Source: Hymenoscyphus infarciens
Taxonomy: Eukaryota > Ascomycota > Leotiomycetes > Helotiales > Helotiaceae
Assembly: GCA_001414345.1 (NCBI GenBank)
Contig: LLCB01000075.1
Span: 1-64,000, forward strand
Length of the DNA: 64,000 nucleotides
Reading direction: 5' to 3'
This document shows, piece by piece, positions 1 to 12,854 of this stretch (positions are counted from its first letter, which is position 1; every line of letters begins with the position of its first letter). A model generated the notes under the pieces. The model was not told the DNA's origin and searched no databases. It saw only the letters and a program-made list of their open reading frames with translations. The translations under genes and the position numbers were made by a program.

Positions 1-3000
1 GATATATCTTTATATACTAACTTCTCTCCTAAAACATATATATATATATATTATATATATATATATATATAAAAGTAAGTTTTTTTCCTCTTAATTAGAC
101 CTAATTTAGAGTTAATACGATATAGTAAAATACCTCTCTTATATCCTCCTAGTACGCTTCTAGCTATCTACTAAGTCTACTACGTTTAGTACTTTTAGAT
201 AAAATCTTAGAATAGAGATTATATATATACTTTTAAGAAAGCTAAGTTAAAGAAATATAGATACTATATTAAGTAGACTATTATATATATCTTAGTAAGT
301 TTAATTCTAAATATATTCTAAATCTATTCTAACTTAGGTAGTTACTATAGTTTATAGAGAAGGAGTTTAATAAGCTTAATCTTAAAAAGAAGAAGAGAGA
401 GATTAAGAAGACTATTAAGGCCTTAGATAAGATATTAGTTATTACTAGTATAGAGATACTAAAGAATAGTTTAAAGGTATAGTTTACTCTTTTAGAGAAG
501 ACTTAAGTACTTTATACTAAGGTTACTATAAGTATCTCTTACTTATTAGAGAGGTTTTAGTTACTAATATTCAATAGTCTTTATATAGTATTATAAAGAG
601 TAGAACCTCTATTTAAACCTAGGTTTAGGTCCTTTTTAAAGCTTATCTAAAGAATTTATAAGCGTCCTCTTCTAAGCCTATTATAAGTGGTTACTAAGAG
701 AAGAAGCGTTCTTATAAAGAGGAGATAGAGAAAGAGCTAATTTAGGCTTCTTATACTTAGAAGAGTAGAGAGGAGGATAATAAGTTAGAAGAAGAAGAGG
801 TAGTATAAGCTCTATATTAGTAGTAACTTAGTCTTAGTTCTTTACTTTATTAACTTTAAACATTCTTATTAGTTAGTGTTTTATCTTAGGCTTTTATTAT
901 AAGTTTCTTATTAAGAGTAACTAGAATTAGAAAGTATTAATAAAGTTTTATAAATTAACTTTTTTTTCTAATTCTTATCTAATTCCTATATATTAATCTA
1001 TTTAAAGAGGAGTTAGAGTAGTCTTAGTTCTTCTAAATATTTAGTATAAAAGTCTTTTAAATAATATAGTAAACGCTAAAGATTATCTATAGAATACTAA
1101 GTAAGATCTAAATTATATCTAATCTATTTTATTAGTATTATAGCTATCTTTTAAAAAGTCTACTACTAAGTATTTCTTATATCTCCTATTCTTATATACT
1201 TTTAATAATATCTAGTAAAGGCTCTAAAGCCTCTTACTCTAGTAGAGAGGTATTTAGGTTCTTTAAAAGTATATTAGAAACAAAAATATTATAAATTAAT
1301 ACTTCTTCTAGAAGTTTTAGCTTATAAGAGTATCTTATACGTTCTAGTATTTTAAAAAGTCCTATCTACTATTTAGTAAGCTTTCTACTAGAATACTTTA
1401 TCTTAAGATTCTTAGTAGATAAGTAGACTTTATCTCTAATGTTCTAGTTAATAGCTTTTTAGTTTTAATTTATACTATTCTCTATTTTTTACTAAGTTTT
1501 ATCTATATTATTTTTAGCTATCTTCTAAATAGAGTATATATATTAAGCTACTTTTACTACTTTAATATAGTTAAGTCATTTCTAGAGAATAGAAGTCTTT
1601 AATATATTCTAGTCTTATAAGATTCTTAGGTTAAGTCTAAACTTAAGCTAATAAGAAGTTATACTAATAGATAAGTATAGAAGTGTTATTTATACTCTAT
1701 TTATTAGAGAGATTAATTCGCTCTAGTTATCTTAATAGTAGGTTATAAAGAGCTTTAGTCTCTAATTAATATATTAGTTTATTATTTCTATCTATTTATC
1801 TATCTATTTATAATAGATAGTACTAAGCTTAAGCTTAATACTAATTATTTAATAAAATTTAGTCTAAAATAATAATATAAATTAAGGTTTTTAATTAGAT
1901 ATAATTGATTTAGAGTAGTAACTAAAATAGTAAATCTAGTAAATAAAGAGTTTAACTAGTCTTTTAATATCTATAGTTAAGTAGTAGAGTATTAATACTA
2001 AATCCTTTCTAAGTTAGTTAATAAATACTAAGATAGTATTATATCTATGTTTATCTTTTAAAAATAATTTAAAATCTATATATCTATATATAAATATTTT
2101 ATAAAGTAGTTAAGTATTAGTAGAGAGTAAAGAAAGCCTTATTACTTAGTTTATTAAGAATAAGAGTATTTATAAGCTTAATAATTTACTATATACCTTC
2201 TATAGTCTAAACCTAATCTAGCCTAGTAGTAGTGTTATACTAATAACTAGTATATCTTTTTTATACTTAGATAAATACTAGATACTTAGTTATAGACTTC
2301 TTAGATTAGTTTTATATAGAGTTTAGTATTTCTTTAAATATAAAGTTAATTCTTAAATAAGAGTAAATTATCTAATAAGACAGAGTATCTATTTAGAAGT
2401 TTATAATATTCTTTTTAAAAAGAATATAGGTTATCTTCTTTTAACTTCTAAATTATATCTAAACTTATCTCTAGAATAATATCTAACTAAATTATATTAA
2501 GAAATATAGACTATTCTTATAAAAAGATCTTAGTAAGTTTAGTATTAATTTAAAAGTCTAACTAATTAGATATTAAAAGAGTATAAGAGTAACTATCTAA
2601 TTTAACTTAATTATAGGTTTTTAAGTCTTATTTATATTAGGTTAATATATCTACTTTTTAATTATTTTTCTTAAATATAAATTAGATCTAAAAGTTAAAG
2701 TCTAATAAAAACTCTATCTATTAGACTTACTTAGTTATAAGTAGCTTAGTTATTATAAAGTATTCTAATAATCTATAGTCTAAATATATATTAATATACT
2801 TCTACTATAATATAAGTTTAAGATACTATTTCTTAAAAGCTTTTATAATAGAATATAGCTCTTTAATATAAATATCTTAGTTTAATTTATAGATAATTAG
2901 AATATATAAGTAGAATCTAATAAAGTATTAAAAGCTATTATATTATTATAAGAATATACTTACTATTACTCTTTCTAAGAAGTCTATTTCTAGCTTTATA

Positions 3001-6000
3001 TTATAATTAGAGTGAAAGTAGTATAAGGTTTAAATTATAAGTAGTCTAGTTCTTAGTACTTTAAAAGCTTCTTTATATTTAAGTATCTATAAAAATAGCT
3101 TTAAAGAGTATATTATTATAGTTAAGAGTTTAACGATTTTAATATAACTTTTCATAAATTATTTATAAAATCTTATAAACCTTAGATAAGACTTTATATC
3201 TATTATAGTAGTAGATTAGACTTAGTTTTATAAAGGTTTTACCTTTTTAGAATTAACTTTAAGTCTTTTTATAGTTAAGATAAATCCTAAGTATTTAACT
3301 CTAATAATAATAAATTTACTTTTCTTAATATCTACTTAGAGTCTTATATCTTAGAGCTAATTTATAACCTTCTTAATCTATTTCTTATATTCTTTAATAA
3401 TATCTAAATAAATTAAAATATTATCTAAGTAAGTAATATAGAAGTTATCTAGATAGTTAATTAAGATATTATTTATATAATATTAATAGATAATAAAGCT
3501 ATTATAGAGTTTAAAAGAGAAGACTTTATATTTATATATACTATACCTAGTTTTAAATATAGTTATCTCTTTTAAAGTAGAGTCTATTTAGATATAATAG
3601 AAAGCTTATCTTATATCTAACTTAGTAAAGATTTTAGCTATTTTTATCTTTAAAAGAAGCTTATTAATTTAAGAGATTAGATAAGGATTATTTTAAGTTA
3701 AAGTAGTTAGCTTTTTATAATTAATAAAAAACTATAACTTATTACTATTAGCCTTTTTAATAAAGAATACTAGAGAGATAAAAGAGCTATTATTATTAAT
3801 AATAAACCTCTTATCTAAGTTCTTTATAAGATACTCTTTTATAGCTTTAAACTCTATAGTTAACTATTAATATAGAGGTAAAAAGAAGTTAAAAAGTAGT
3901 CTATTTAAAGTAATCTTATAATTATATTTATAGTAAGAAGAGAGCTTATTAGAAGCTACTTTTAAGAATACGTCTTTATAAGAAGAGTAATATTTTAGAA
4001 GTTAAGCTTATATTAGAGCTCTTATATTATTATTATTCTAAAAAGAGGCTAATATTTTATTAATAATCTAATCTAGCTTATAGATACTAGTTATATAGAA
4101 TTCTAAGTTAAGTTATTTTATATTAAAATATATAATATTTAAGTTTATTTTACTAATAGAAGAGTATAGAGTCTAGCCTTTTAAGGCTATACTAGTAGTT
4201 TAAAGAGGCTTTAGACTAGAGTTAGAAGTTAAAATTTTAAGAGATATTATTATAAATAGATATAATAACTTAGCTATTTTTATAAGTCTACTCTTTTTAC
4301 TTCTTTCTTATTAATAGATTATATATTCCTTTTAATTTATATCTAACTAGTAATTTAAAATAGGTTTCTAGTTCTAGCTAAAAAGTAAAAGTAAAATCTT
4401 CTTACTAAAGTAGAGAGTTAAAAGGTAATTAGCTAGCTAAGTAATCTAATTTTTTAAGAAGTTAAAAAGGACTTTAAAATAATTTAACTACTTATTACTA
4501 ATAATTAAGTCTTATTATTTAAAGTCTAAGATAATAAAGAGGTAGTTAAAGATATAATATTTATTAATATTTAGATATAGTTATATAAATTAGGTTACCT
4601 AGCTTTTAGTATTATTATTATATCTATAAATAAATACTAAATATAGTAATTTCTAAATCTTTAAATATATTACTTTAGATAATTATAAGACTAGAGGTCG
4701 ATTTAAAATTAAGTATTTATTTACTTCTATATCTACTAAGGCTTATAATTTAATACTATATCTCTATATATTAAGAGTAGTATTTATAAGAAACTCTTTT
4801 CCTCTTATAAGCTTAGAAAGGTTAAGTCTAGTTAGAATATATTTATATAAGCTTAAGAAGGAGTTTATACTTAGGTCTCTTTATTTTCCTTTTAACTTAA
4901 GTTAGAGTTAAAATACTCTTTAAATAGTTATTCTTTCTTAAGTTAATTATCTATTTTATTAATATTAGATAGATTAAGATAATTAGATTTAAAATATCTA
5001 AGCTTACTATAATAGTAATACTTTATACTAGTAAAGACTTAGTCTATTAACGTAGTCTTTAATCTTTTACTAGTAGAAGAGAGTCTAGAAGTTTATAAAA
5101 CCTTCTAAGAGGTAGAATAGAGTCTATATATAAGTAGAGAGGGTTTTAGTATAGAGCTAAGTAAGGATTAAAAAGTATTTATCTTTTTAAATAATAAGAT
5201 TATATTAATTAGCTTAGCTATAATACTAGTTATAGATAGCTCTATATTTTAGTACTTCTTCTTATCTAAGACTAAAAGATCTACTACTATTTTATTAAAA
5301 TTATAATTCTATCTTCTCTTAGCTAATATAGAGCTATCTTAGAGCTAGAATATAATCTTTTCTTATAGCTAGTAGAATCTTTCTAACTCGAGTATCTCTT
5401 TAAGTATAGCTATACTTAAGAAGTATATTTTAAACTTTAAAAAGGTTTCTTCTATATAACTCTTTCCTTTTATTTATAAAGCTTAAAATTCGTTCTAAGT
5501 ATTCTCTTTCTTATAATTTATTAAGAAATATAAATTAAGAAGTTCTATTATATTTTATTAATCTTTAAAAGCTATACTACCTATATTTAAGTTATATTAG
5601 AGCTCTAAGTAGTTTCTAGTAAGTTTTATTATTATCTTTTAGATAAGAGCTTTATAGGTTTTAGATATATAGTAATAGTTAACGTTTACTTAGAGTCTAT
5701 TATATATAGATATCTTCTATTACTTATAAATAGATAAAGTACTATTATCTAAAGGTTTAATTTTCTTTATAATTTTACTTTTAATAGCTTATTAGGCTTT
5801 TAGAGTACTCTTAGATTATAAGTAGAGACTAGATTATTATAAGAGAATAATATTAAGAGTAGAGTTATATATTTAATAATAGTATAGTATAGTAAGAGAG
5901 TATAAAAGAGTTTAAATTAGTTAGTAAGAACTTAGACTCTAATTATTATTTAGTAAGTATTTACTAATTTATTAGACTAAATCTACTAATTATATAATTT

Positions 6001-6634
6001 AGTTTTCTTATTATAAGATCCTCTCTTCTTTCTCTTAGTCTTTAGCCTCTATAGCTTATATTATACTCTATATATCTCGTCTTTATTTAAAAAGTCTTAT
6101 TAGTCTCTCTAGCTTTTAAACGCTATATCTTTACCTTTATTATTTTATAACTTTTTATTATTCTTAAGTATATAGCTCTAAGTCTAAAACCTTTTAATAG
6201 ATACTTAACTCTCTTCTCTAATAAGAGGCTCTATACTTAGAAGTGGAGCTTATAAGAGACTTAGAGTTACTTCTAATTCTAATATATTAAATATTAATTA
6301 AAGAAGAGTAAAAAGGTCGATTTAAGAGTTTTCTAGATAACTATTATATATTAACTATCTAAATTATATATAGTAGTCTTTATACTAAGAGAGTTATTAG
6401 AATTCTTAAGAATACTTAATATATTCTAATTTCTTAATATATAAAACACGAGTTTTACTAGCTATTTATATAAATACTAAACTCTAGTATTACTAGCTAT
6501 CTCGGAAATCTCTAGAATCCTAGCTATTTAAGTAAAGCGTTATAATAATCTAAATCTAAGCTAAATTAAATTTAAAATAAAAAGTAATAATAAGCTTAAA
6601 AGAGATATTATAAAAGCTATTACTAATAAAGAAG

Positions 6635-6647
6635 AGTTTTTCCTTTT
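6635..6647 (-). other. Primer-binding site matching the element's own LTR (copy 1)
   Basis: Two bases inside the 5' LTR, the minus strand reads AAAAGGAAAAACT. It is complementary at 13 of 13 positions to AGTTTTTCCTTTT inside the same LTR (plus 6746-6758). No match to a common tRNA 3' end was recognised. This fits self-priming as known for Tf1-type elements. Confidence 0.65.
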
Positions 6648-6649
6648 TA

Positions 6650-7043
6650 TATAATAGTATAAAATATATACTACTACTAAAAAGGTATATAAGAGTATAT
6701 TTAAGATAGAATAATATATATAAATACTAGGCTCTAATATAGAAGAAAAGGAAAAACTATTCCTCTTTTATACTAAATATAAATATCTATATATAAGAGA
6801 TTAGAAGCTACTAAGTTCTAATAATAATAATAACTAAGCTTTATCTAATATAGCTAATACTAAATAATAAGAGCTAAAAAGCTAAATATATAATATCTAA
6901 ATCTTAATATCTTCTATATATAAATATTAGATATTAATATCTCTAATATCTTTAGTTATATAAGTATTAGTTATTCGTAATCTTAGTCTAGAGATATTAA
7001 TATTTTTACGAATACTAGTAATTTAGAATAGCGTACTATTATA
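6650..7043 (-). repeat. 5' LTR of Gypsy copy 1
   Basis: The sequence begins TATAATAG and ends ACTATTATA, RIP-altered forms of the TGTAACGG...ATCACA ends seen in less damaged copies. It is 394 bp, shorter than the 515-bp LTRs of the complete element, mainly because it lacks the tandem 19-bp units near the outer end. The opposite LTR is off-window, so the target duplication cannot be tested. Confidence 0.8.
6758..6793 (-). promoter_or_regulatory. LTR core promoter: TATATAG to predicted RNA start
   Basis: Read on the minus strand, TATATAG (plus 6787-6793) lies with its first T 35 nt upstream of the A that begins AGTTTTTCCTTTT, the segment complementary to this element's primer-binding site. The same 35-nt spacing occurs in the other two elements and in the solo LTR at 30928-31292. 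The start site itself is inferred. Confidence 0.6.
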
Positions 7044-7142
7044 GAAAATAGACTATTATATTACTTCGATTAAATTAATATTAGAAAGTTTTTTAGATTT
7101 TAAGATTCTATTTATTATATATACTACCTCGAAGTCTATTTA

Positions 7143-7305
7143 TATAATAGTACGAAATATATACTACTATTAAAGAGATATATAGAAGTATATAAGCTAG
7201 AAGAACGTATATTATTACTAGGCTTAATATAAAAATAAGAAATAACTTCTTCTTTTTAATATAAAGAGAGATAGAGTATATATATATAGAAGATTAGATA
7301 ATATA
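7143..7305 (-). repeat. Truncated LTR fragment of the same family
   Basis: It begins TATAATAGTACGAAAT, the RIP-altered LTR start, and follows the family for about 160 bp with rising divergence, then is lost. No second end or target duplication was found. Confidence 0.5.
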
Positions 7306-7374
7306 AACAGAGTTTTAGATATCTATAAATAGTTTTAAACTAAACTATTTCTAATATAGATAATAATAAGATTT

Positions 7375-7605
7375 TAAAGCTTAGTAGAACTTTCTATAGT
7401 AGAAATAGAGAGCGATATAGTTAAGAGATTCTTTTATAATCTAGTTACTATTATTATAAGCTTAGAAAGTTATCTCTTCTAGACTTAAGAGATATTTTAT
7501 ATAGAAATAAAGTTATATAATATTCTATTTCTACTATATATATAGTAGAGTTTTTATCTCTAAATATAAAGCTTCTTAGAGCGTTTTTAACTCTAATTTT
7601 TATAT
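7375..7605 (+). repeat. Repeat R3, copy 1 (RIP-damaged)
   Basis: About 230 bp align with 27950-28180, including the AGAGAGCGAT block, the TATATATAG box and the AGAGCGTTTT block. This copy is strongly AT-shifted. The TATA-containing layout suggests a second LTR family, but ends and target duplications were not resolved. Confidence 0.55.
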
Positions 7606-8480
7606 ATAATAAATAATTAATATTATATATTTATAAAAGATATATAAGTTAAGAGAGTTTAATAAGATTAAGTAGAATAATAATAAGAGTAATCTTATAA
7701 ACGCTATAATTAAAAAGAATTACTATAGCGTCTTATAAAAGTTAATTAATACTAATAAGCTAGATATTAAAGAATTTAAAATAGATAGAATAGAATAAGA
7801 GATAATAAGCTTATAAAATAAGACTTTCTATTTAGTTAAGAATAGAGAATAGAAAGCTATAATTATTTAGACTAGATATAAGATTTTTAAGAATTTTAAG
7901 TAACTTCTATTCTTTTAAAAAAGTATTAGTATTTATATATTTAAGAGTAATTAGTTACTTAAAGTAGTATATAGAATCTTCTTATTTAAGAGCTATTTAA
8001 GTAGATATAGTAGCTAGCTCTACTTAATATATATAAATAATAATATCACTTTTTTTATATTAAGCTTTATAACTACTAAGTTATACTAATAATATTCGCT
8101 ACTAAAAAGTCGAAATAATCTAGACTTATTAGTTTACTAGCTATTAAAAAGTCTTAATAATATATATTTAATATAGTTAATCTATTATTTTAGATTTATT
8201 AGTTTATTAAAAATTAAACTATATTTACTTAATATATATATACTTTCTTTTATAATTCTAATCTTATACTATAGTCTATCTAGATAGCTTATATCTATAC
8301 GTCTCTTACGTCGCGTTTTTATTCTTAGATCTTATTTTAGACACTTAGATAATTTAGTATATAGCTGCTATATAAGTGCTACGTAGTTATTATATAGCTA
8401 TCGCGTAGCTACCGCGTCGTAACGCTCTAACCGAGTTATATAACTCTTAGGAGAGCTAGTTATATCGGTTATAATTAGCT
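7606..8480. other. AT-rich decayed DNA with no legible gene
   Basis: The composition is RIP-like up to about 8280 and then climbs to balanced GC by about 8480. No readable protein family was recognised on either strand. An imperfect palindrome occurs at about 8429-8470 (AACCGA...TCGGTT). Confidence 0.6.
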
Positions 8481-8678
8481 CTTAAGAGGGTCGGGGCTCG
8501 CTTATATCCGCATGCCCGTGGTGCGCGAAATACCCCGCCAACGAGTTAGGCTTGGTAGGTGCTTTAACTCCTAGCGTGCACGTGATAACACAGACAAGGT
8601 CAGGCGGCCACTTCCAATCTCCCTTCCATCAATCACAATACCATCCCACTACCACTATTCTGCCTTCCCCTATCGGCC

Positions 8679-10259
8679 ATGGCCCCCTTAACTGATTCTT
8701 TTATTGATGGCCTCCTCGCCCGTCGAGTCGTAAAAGGTTTTGACCTTTTAATTCCCGGCTTTGAAGACCTCGATGAGTCTCAGGAAGCTCAAGTCATCGC
8801 CAGACTACAGTACGTGACCAGGAAATCTTCCCAGTCCTCCAGGGGAACCACGCTAACATGGCGTTTCTTTCGCGCTTGGAAGGCAAGAAGAGAGAGAAGG
8901 GATATGCGGACCCGGTTTTGATCCAAAGGCTCTTGAGGATGCGCTATCGTCAGTACTATTACTCCTATCTATTTATTCGTTGTACTAATATTGTCATACT
9001 GCAGAGACCTTCTGCCACGACGTCATGGAATCCCTAGCCTGGACGATAGGAAAAACAATTTGAGGATTGCTTTTGAGCTGTCACATAATGTCAACGACTT
9101 TTACAAAAGAGTCTGCAGCGTTCCTACAGAGCCTCTCATTGATAGTCGGGAGCCCACACCACCGGGTCCAACTGAGGAAGAACAGCTTATCGAGGATCGA
9201 TATCTCGAGATCCTGGCGCGACAAGATCTAGAAGCCGACGGTTGTCCTCCTTGCTACCCTCCCGATCTTCAGATTCCCCTGCGAGAGATTCCCCAAGAAT
9301 ATCAGGGAATAATATCATACTGGCAATTGTTCTCTAGCACAGATAATGTGGAGCTCGTAGCCCAGCTTTTTGACTGGGAACGATTCCGCGACTACCAAAA
9401 GAGGGTCCGACATTACTATGAAAGGACAAAAAAGTCTTTCAGCGAATATGTGGATCGTGTTCGCGAACGTCGACAAAAAAATGGATTAGGGGGAGATGTG
9501 CGCTTGCGATTCAGCCTAGAAGAAAACAATCGTAAGCTGGAGAACTGGATTGAGTTCCAGGCTTACCATATTCATACTCGCATTGAAAAGTTCGAGAGGG
9601 AGCTAGGCGCTCAAAAAGAAAGGAAGGACGCTCTTCAGAAGGATGTCGACAGTGTAGACGCCGCGGTATCCAAAGAAGCGGCTCGAATTATGGAGTCCAA
9701 CCAGCGACACTGGAAGCATCAAGAATGGAAGCTGGAAATGGTGAAGTATTTCCTGCAATGGACTGAGCAGCAGCGCATAGCGATGGATCCCGGGTATTCG
9801 ACGCCCGTCGAAGAAGACCGTGATGATAGGGTGGCTCTACCGAAGGCAGTCCGAAGGGCCTCTGTTTCCGACCGTCGAACGAGGAAACCAAAAGCTCGCT
9901 CAGTCCTCGGCGAACCGAGGATCTCGAAATCTCAGACTCGGAAACGAGGTGTGCGACGCCAGAAGCCCAAGACACCGGATACTGCGCCCAAGCCCGCACC
10001 TCCTTCGATGGACTTCAGTCCTCCCACAAGTAATGCCTCGCGGATGCCAGAGAGTCAACCCGCTCCGCAGAAGGTATCTAAGGCAAAACGATTCGATAAT
10101 GCCAACGCGAAATCAGCAGCAGCATCGCGACGGCGCGCGATTGGGGAAAAGCGATCTTCGGACGCACAATCCCTACGACGATCACAGCCTGCGCCGGTGG
10201 AGGTTACGACGCGCAGTGGGCGGGTGTCACGGCCACCAGTGAAATGTGTGCCAGCGTGA
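8679..10259 (+). CDS. Orphan coiled-coil protein with basic C-terminus
   Basis: I do not recognise the family. A three-exon model is supported by splice signals and frame: 8679-8809, 8883-8948, 9005-10259, giving 483 residues. Intron 1 (73 nt) has GTACGT and a GCTAAC branch site; intron 2 (56 nt) has GTCAGT and ends GCAG. The second exon joins in frame to DLLPRRHGIPSLDD. The N-terminal third is acidic. The middle is rich in Glu, Arg and Lys with heptad-like stretches, probably coiled coil. The last 130 residues are Arg/Lys/Pro/Ser-rich and probably disordered, ending TRSGRVSRPPVKC. No signal peptide or membrane segment is visible. The gene starts only about 200 bp from the AT-rich block yet shows normal codons. 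Function unknown; a nuclear role is only a guess from the basic tail. Confidence 0.75.
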
Positions 10260-11492
10260 GAGCCGCTCGTTCTCTGCAAGATAACCTTGATCCGTTATGG
10301 CTAGCGACTATATTGAATTTGACGGCTGGTTGTCGAAAACACACTCCTAAAGAGCAAACAAAATATGTGCCTCCACTGTTCTCGAGACATCCTCGACCCA
10401 ACAGCCAAGGCAAACCCGGAGTTCTCACACTAATCCTAGTGCCCTACCTTCGAAACCTTGCTCTCAGCGTGCTCTCTGCGTCAAGACCGTCAAACACAAA
10501 ATCAGATTCTGAGAAATCTGGCGTGGTGCTAGATGATAGCGCGCGAGTGAGGAAGGGGAGACGGCGTAACAAATTTAGCTTAGGTGGCACACCTGACTCT
10601 CGAGTTCTCCGTCGAAGCTCTCGACCGCGGTGGCCGAGGTCGACCGGTGCATAGTTTGAGCGGCTGTACGGAACAGGTGTGGTCCCAACCCAGGTAAGTG
10701 GACGATGTGGCATGTTTACCCCGCGAGCTCTAACATCCCCCACCTCTCAGATCCTTCGCTGACTGCCTTTCCAAAAACCTTTTCGGGGGGTTGTTTCAGA
10801 AGGGTAGGCGCGTTGTTAGGCGCGCGACAAGGTCTTGTCCAGGTCTTATATTCAATGTAACTGGATGCTATAATTACATAGATGCGCAGTTCATTCAAAT
10901 TAGTACTAAAGTCTTAATATTCATCTTGATCAGCTATATTGATCATACACGTGACTACTTGTGAACTTGTCTTGCTAGTTCGCAGCTGAAGTTGTCATCG
11001 CAGGCGTGTGGACGTTAAACGCATACTCTATAACCCGACAATGGCAGCAAAGATGATTCTCTAGACAGGGCTTCTGGAACAATTCCAGGCAATTCTATCC
11101 ACAGTACTCGAATATAAGTAGCGTTGACGTCTTCGCCGCTGATGATAGACGGTTCGTTGCTAGATACGTCTAGCTATGATTGTTTCTCGGTCGTGTAAAT
11201 ACTTATACCGTATCTCAATTCTATCTTAATAAGATATTGCTAAGGCGCTGAACGAGAGCCGTAAGTATTTGACCTCCAAGCCTTACGGACTATCAACCAA
11301 TATTAATTTTTGCCTAGCGGATATCAGCGACTTAATACAGAATCTCATCCTTCGACATTCTAGCATCGAGACGTTTCTTAAACATTACCTGATAAGGTTC
11401 GCATGTTCAATAAGCCGCTCGGTTCACTTTTCGCTCACATCAATACTAAGCAGGAGCTGCAAACGCTTTTACCCACCTTGCTCACCCTCAAA
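10260..11492. other. Intergenic, no gene supported
   Basis: Balanced composition with several short open frames on both strands, none with homology I recognise or with coherent splice structure. It holds the 3' flank of the upstream gene and the 5' flank of the next, broken gene. Confidence 0.5.
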
Positions 11493-12854
11493 ATGGAAAG
11501 CTCGAGCCAAGAATGCGAGCCCAAGCAATGCAATGTTCTGCCAGGGCTTCTTCCAAGTTCTAATGGCCTTGTGCCCAACGAGCGAGCTGCTCAAGGCCGA
11601 GGCCAAAGTTTTGACCTCCAATATGGTAACTTCTGCCTCGGCCGTCAAGTTGACCTGCACCCTTCATCTCAGCATTCAAGAAGATTGCGACAAAAAACCC
11701 ACTGCCGATCGGTTGATTCTTTTGATCCGTATGTATGTCCTGTCTCTTCCTTGCTTGTTTTATCTAAAATGAAAATAGAGAAGGGGTGTTCACACTCGAG
11801 AAATTGCCAATAGAATTTCGTCGCAATATCTTCCGGCTATTACTAGAACCATGCTTGGAATCTACAACTCTGGCTACAGACTCGCGGAGAAGTTACAATC
11901 GCTACGCGTACACACAAACCAACAAAACACCCCAGCCGCAAGAGTATGTACCAAATCCTTAGTCATGTCTTCGTCTAAGATTCAAACTCCGAGATTGACT
12001 ATTTATTCCTTGGGTGGCTCCGAAGGATTTCCTGTGTCAGGAAGGGGGTCAGAAAACTGTGGGAGGGTGCTTATGTAAACATTGGGGTTTCCGCTGGTTC
12101 TAGACATTTCTACTTCCCATGCTACAAGTCCTTTGTGGAGTTGGAACACTTTATAGAAGACTACCCAGGAGCCGCTGGTGATATTACAGCTCTGGATATA
12201 GATCCTACCGCTTATCCAAGCCAACAACGAACGTTGCATTGCGGAATGGGTTCCAGCCCATACCTATACAAATTTCTAACGGAAGGCTGAGGGGGGATTT
12301 CTGTATTACAGTCTGGGGGCCAGGAGCCGTAAGTCCATATTCTCATCTTGTCTTGGAAAAGCTCCAAAGCCTAACTTTGATTTTAGATGGACAGCAATTT
12401 GCCGCGGCGCAATTCACAAGAGGTTTGTTGACTTCAATGATCTTCAACAAGAGGGGGTTGTTTCAACACAGCCGGTCAAAGCTTCAATAACGGTCACGTC
12501 GACGATATCCAGAGCCAGCTTTGGCACAATATTTCGCACCAATTTTGATGCACAGAAACATCTCCCTGAAGATAAGGAATGGAGTGCTGTAGAAGCCTCG
12601 TGGTGGGCTGGAAATCAAATGCATTGGTATCTCAAAAAGGTATGCCAGTTCAGACGAACAATCCTAAAAGAAACTTCTGACAGCTGCGATAGGGAGAAGA
12701 TGTTTCCAGGAATAAACCTGCTCGCGCACCCTTCTTCAGAACATATCAAAGGGAAAAGGACTACCTGATTCAAAATGAGAACATCTTTCAATGCTATTCC
12801 AACGTCGCCCCAGAACGCAAAAACAGAAAACGTGACAAAGTTATATACCATTGA
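11493..12854 (+). pseudogene. Degraded F-box-like gene
   Basis: The start at 11493 has good context (AAAATGG). The first frame runs to a GTATGT intron at 11729-11778 and rejoins in frame to EGVFTLEKLPIEFRRNIFRL, typical of the F-box-like start of fungal ligase or scaffold proteins. After about 11960 the protein sense continues only by changing frame. A segment with LWEGAYVNIGVSAGSRHFYF and YKSFVELEHFIEDYPGAAGD lies near 12055-12290. A GTAAGT intron is at about 12330-12387, then DAQKHLPEDKEWSAVEASWW, another intron, and the closing FFRTYQREKDYLIQNENIFQ. At least two frameshifts and in-frame stops break it. The stop after the last intron is a TAG where CAG would fit. The F-box reading rests on one short motif. 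Confidence 0.5.

Larger units (their letters stand above)
1..7043 (-). mobile_element. Ty3/Gypsy LTR retrotransposon, copy 1, RIP-degraded, cut by window start
   Basis: This block is colinear with the complete Gypsy element at 53731-61851: position 1 matches about 54697, and the similarity runs to the right-hand LTR. The element reads on the minus strand, so its 5' LTR is on the right (6650-7043); its 3' LTR lies outside the window. Almost every CA/TG has become TA and no open frame survives, as expected from RIP. By alignment the reverse-transcriptase region falls around 3200-3900. Family identity rests on the better-preserved relative, where the RT start is legible. Confidence 0.85.

Noticed and set aside
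8429..8470. Imperfect palindrome as a transposon end
   Set aside because: No partner end or target duplication found nearby.
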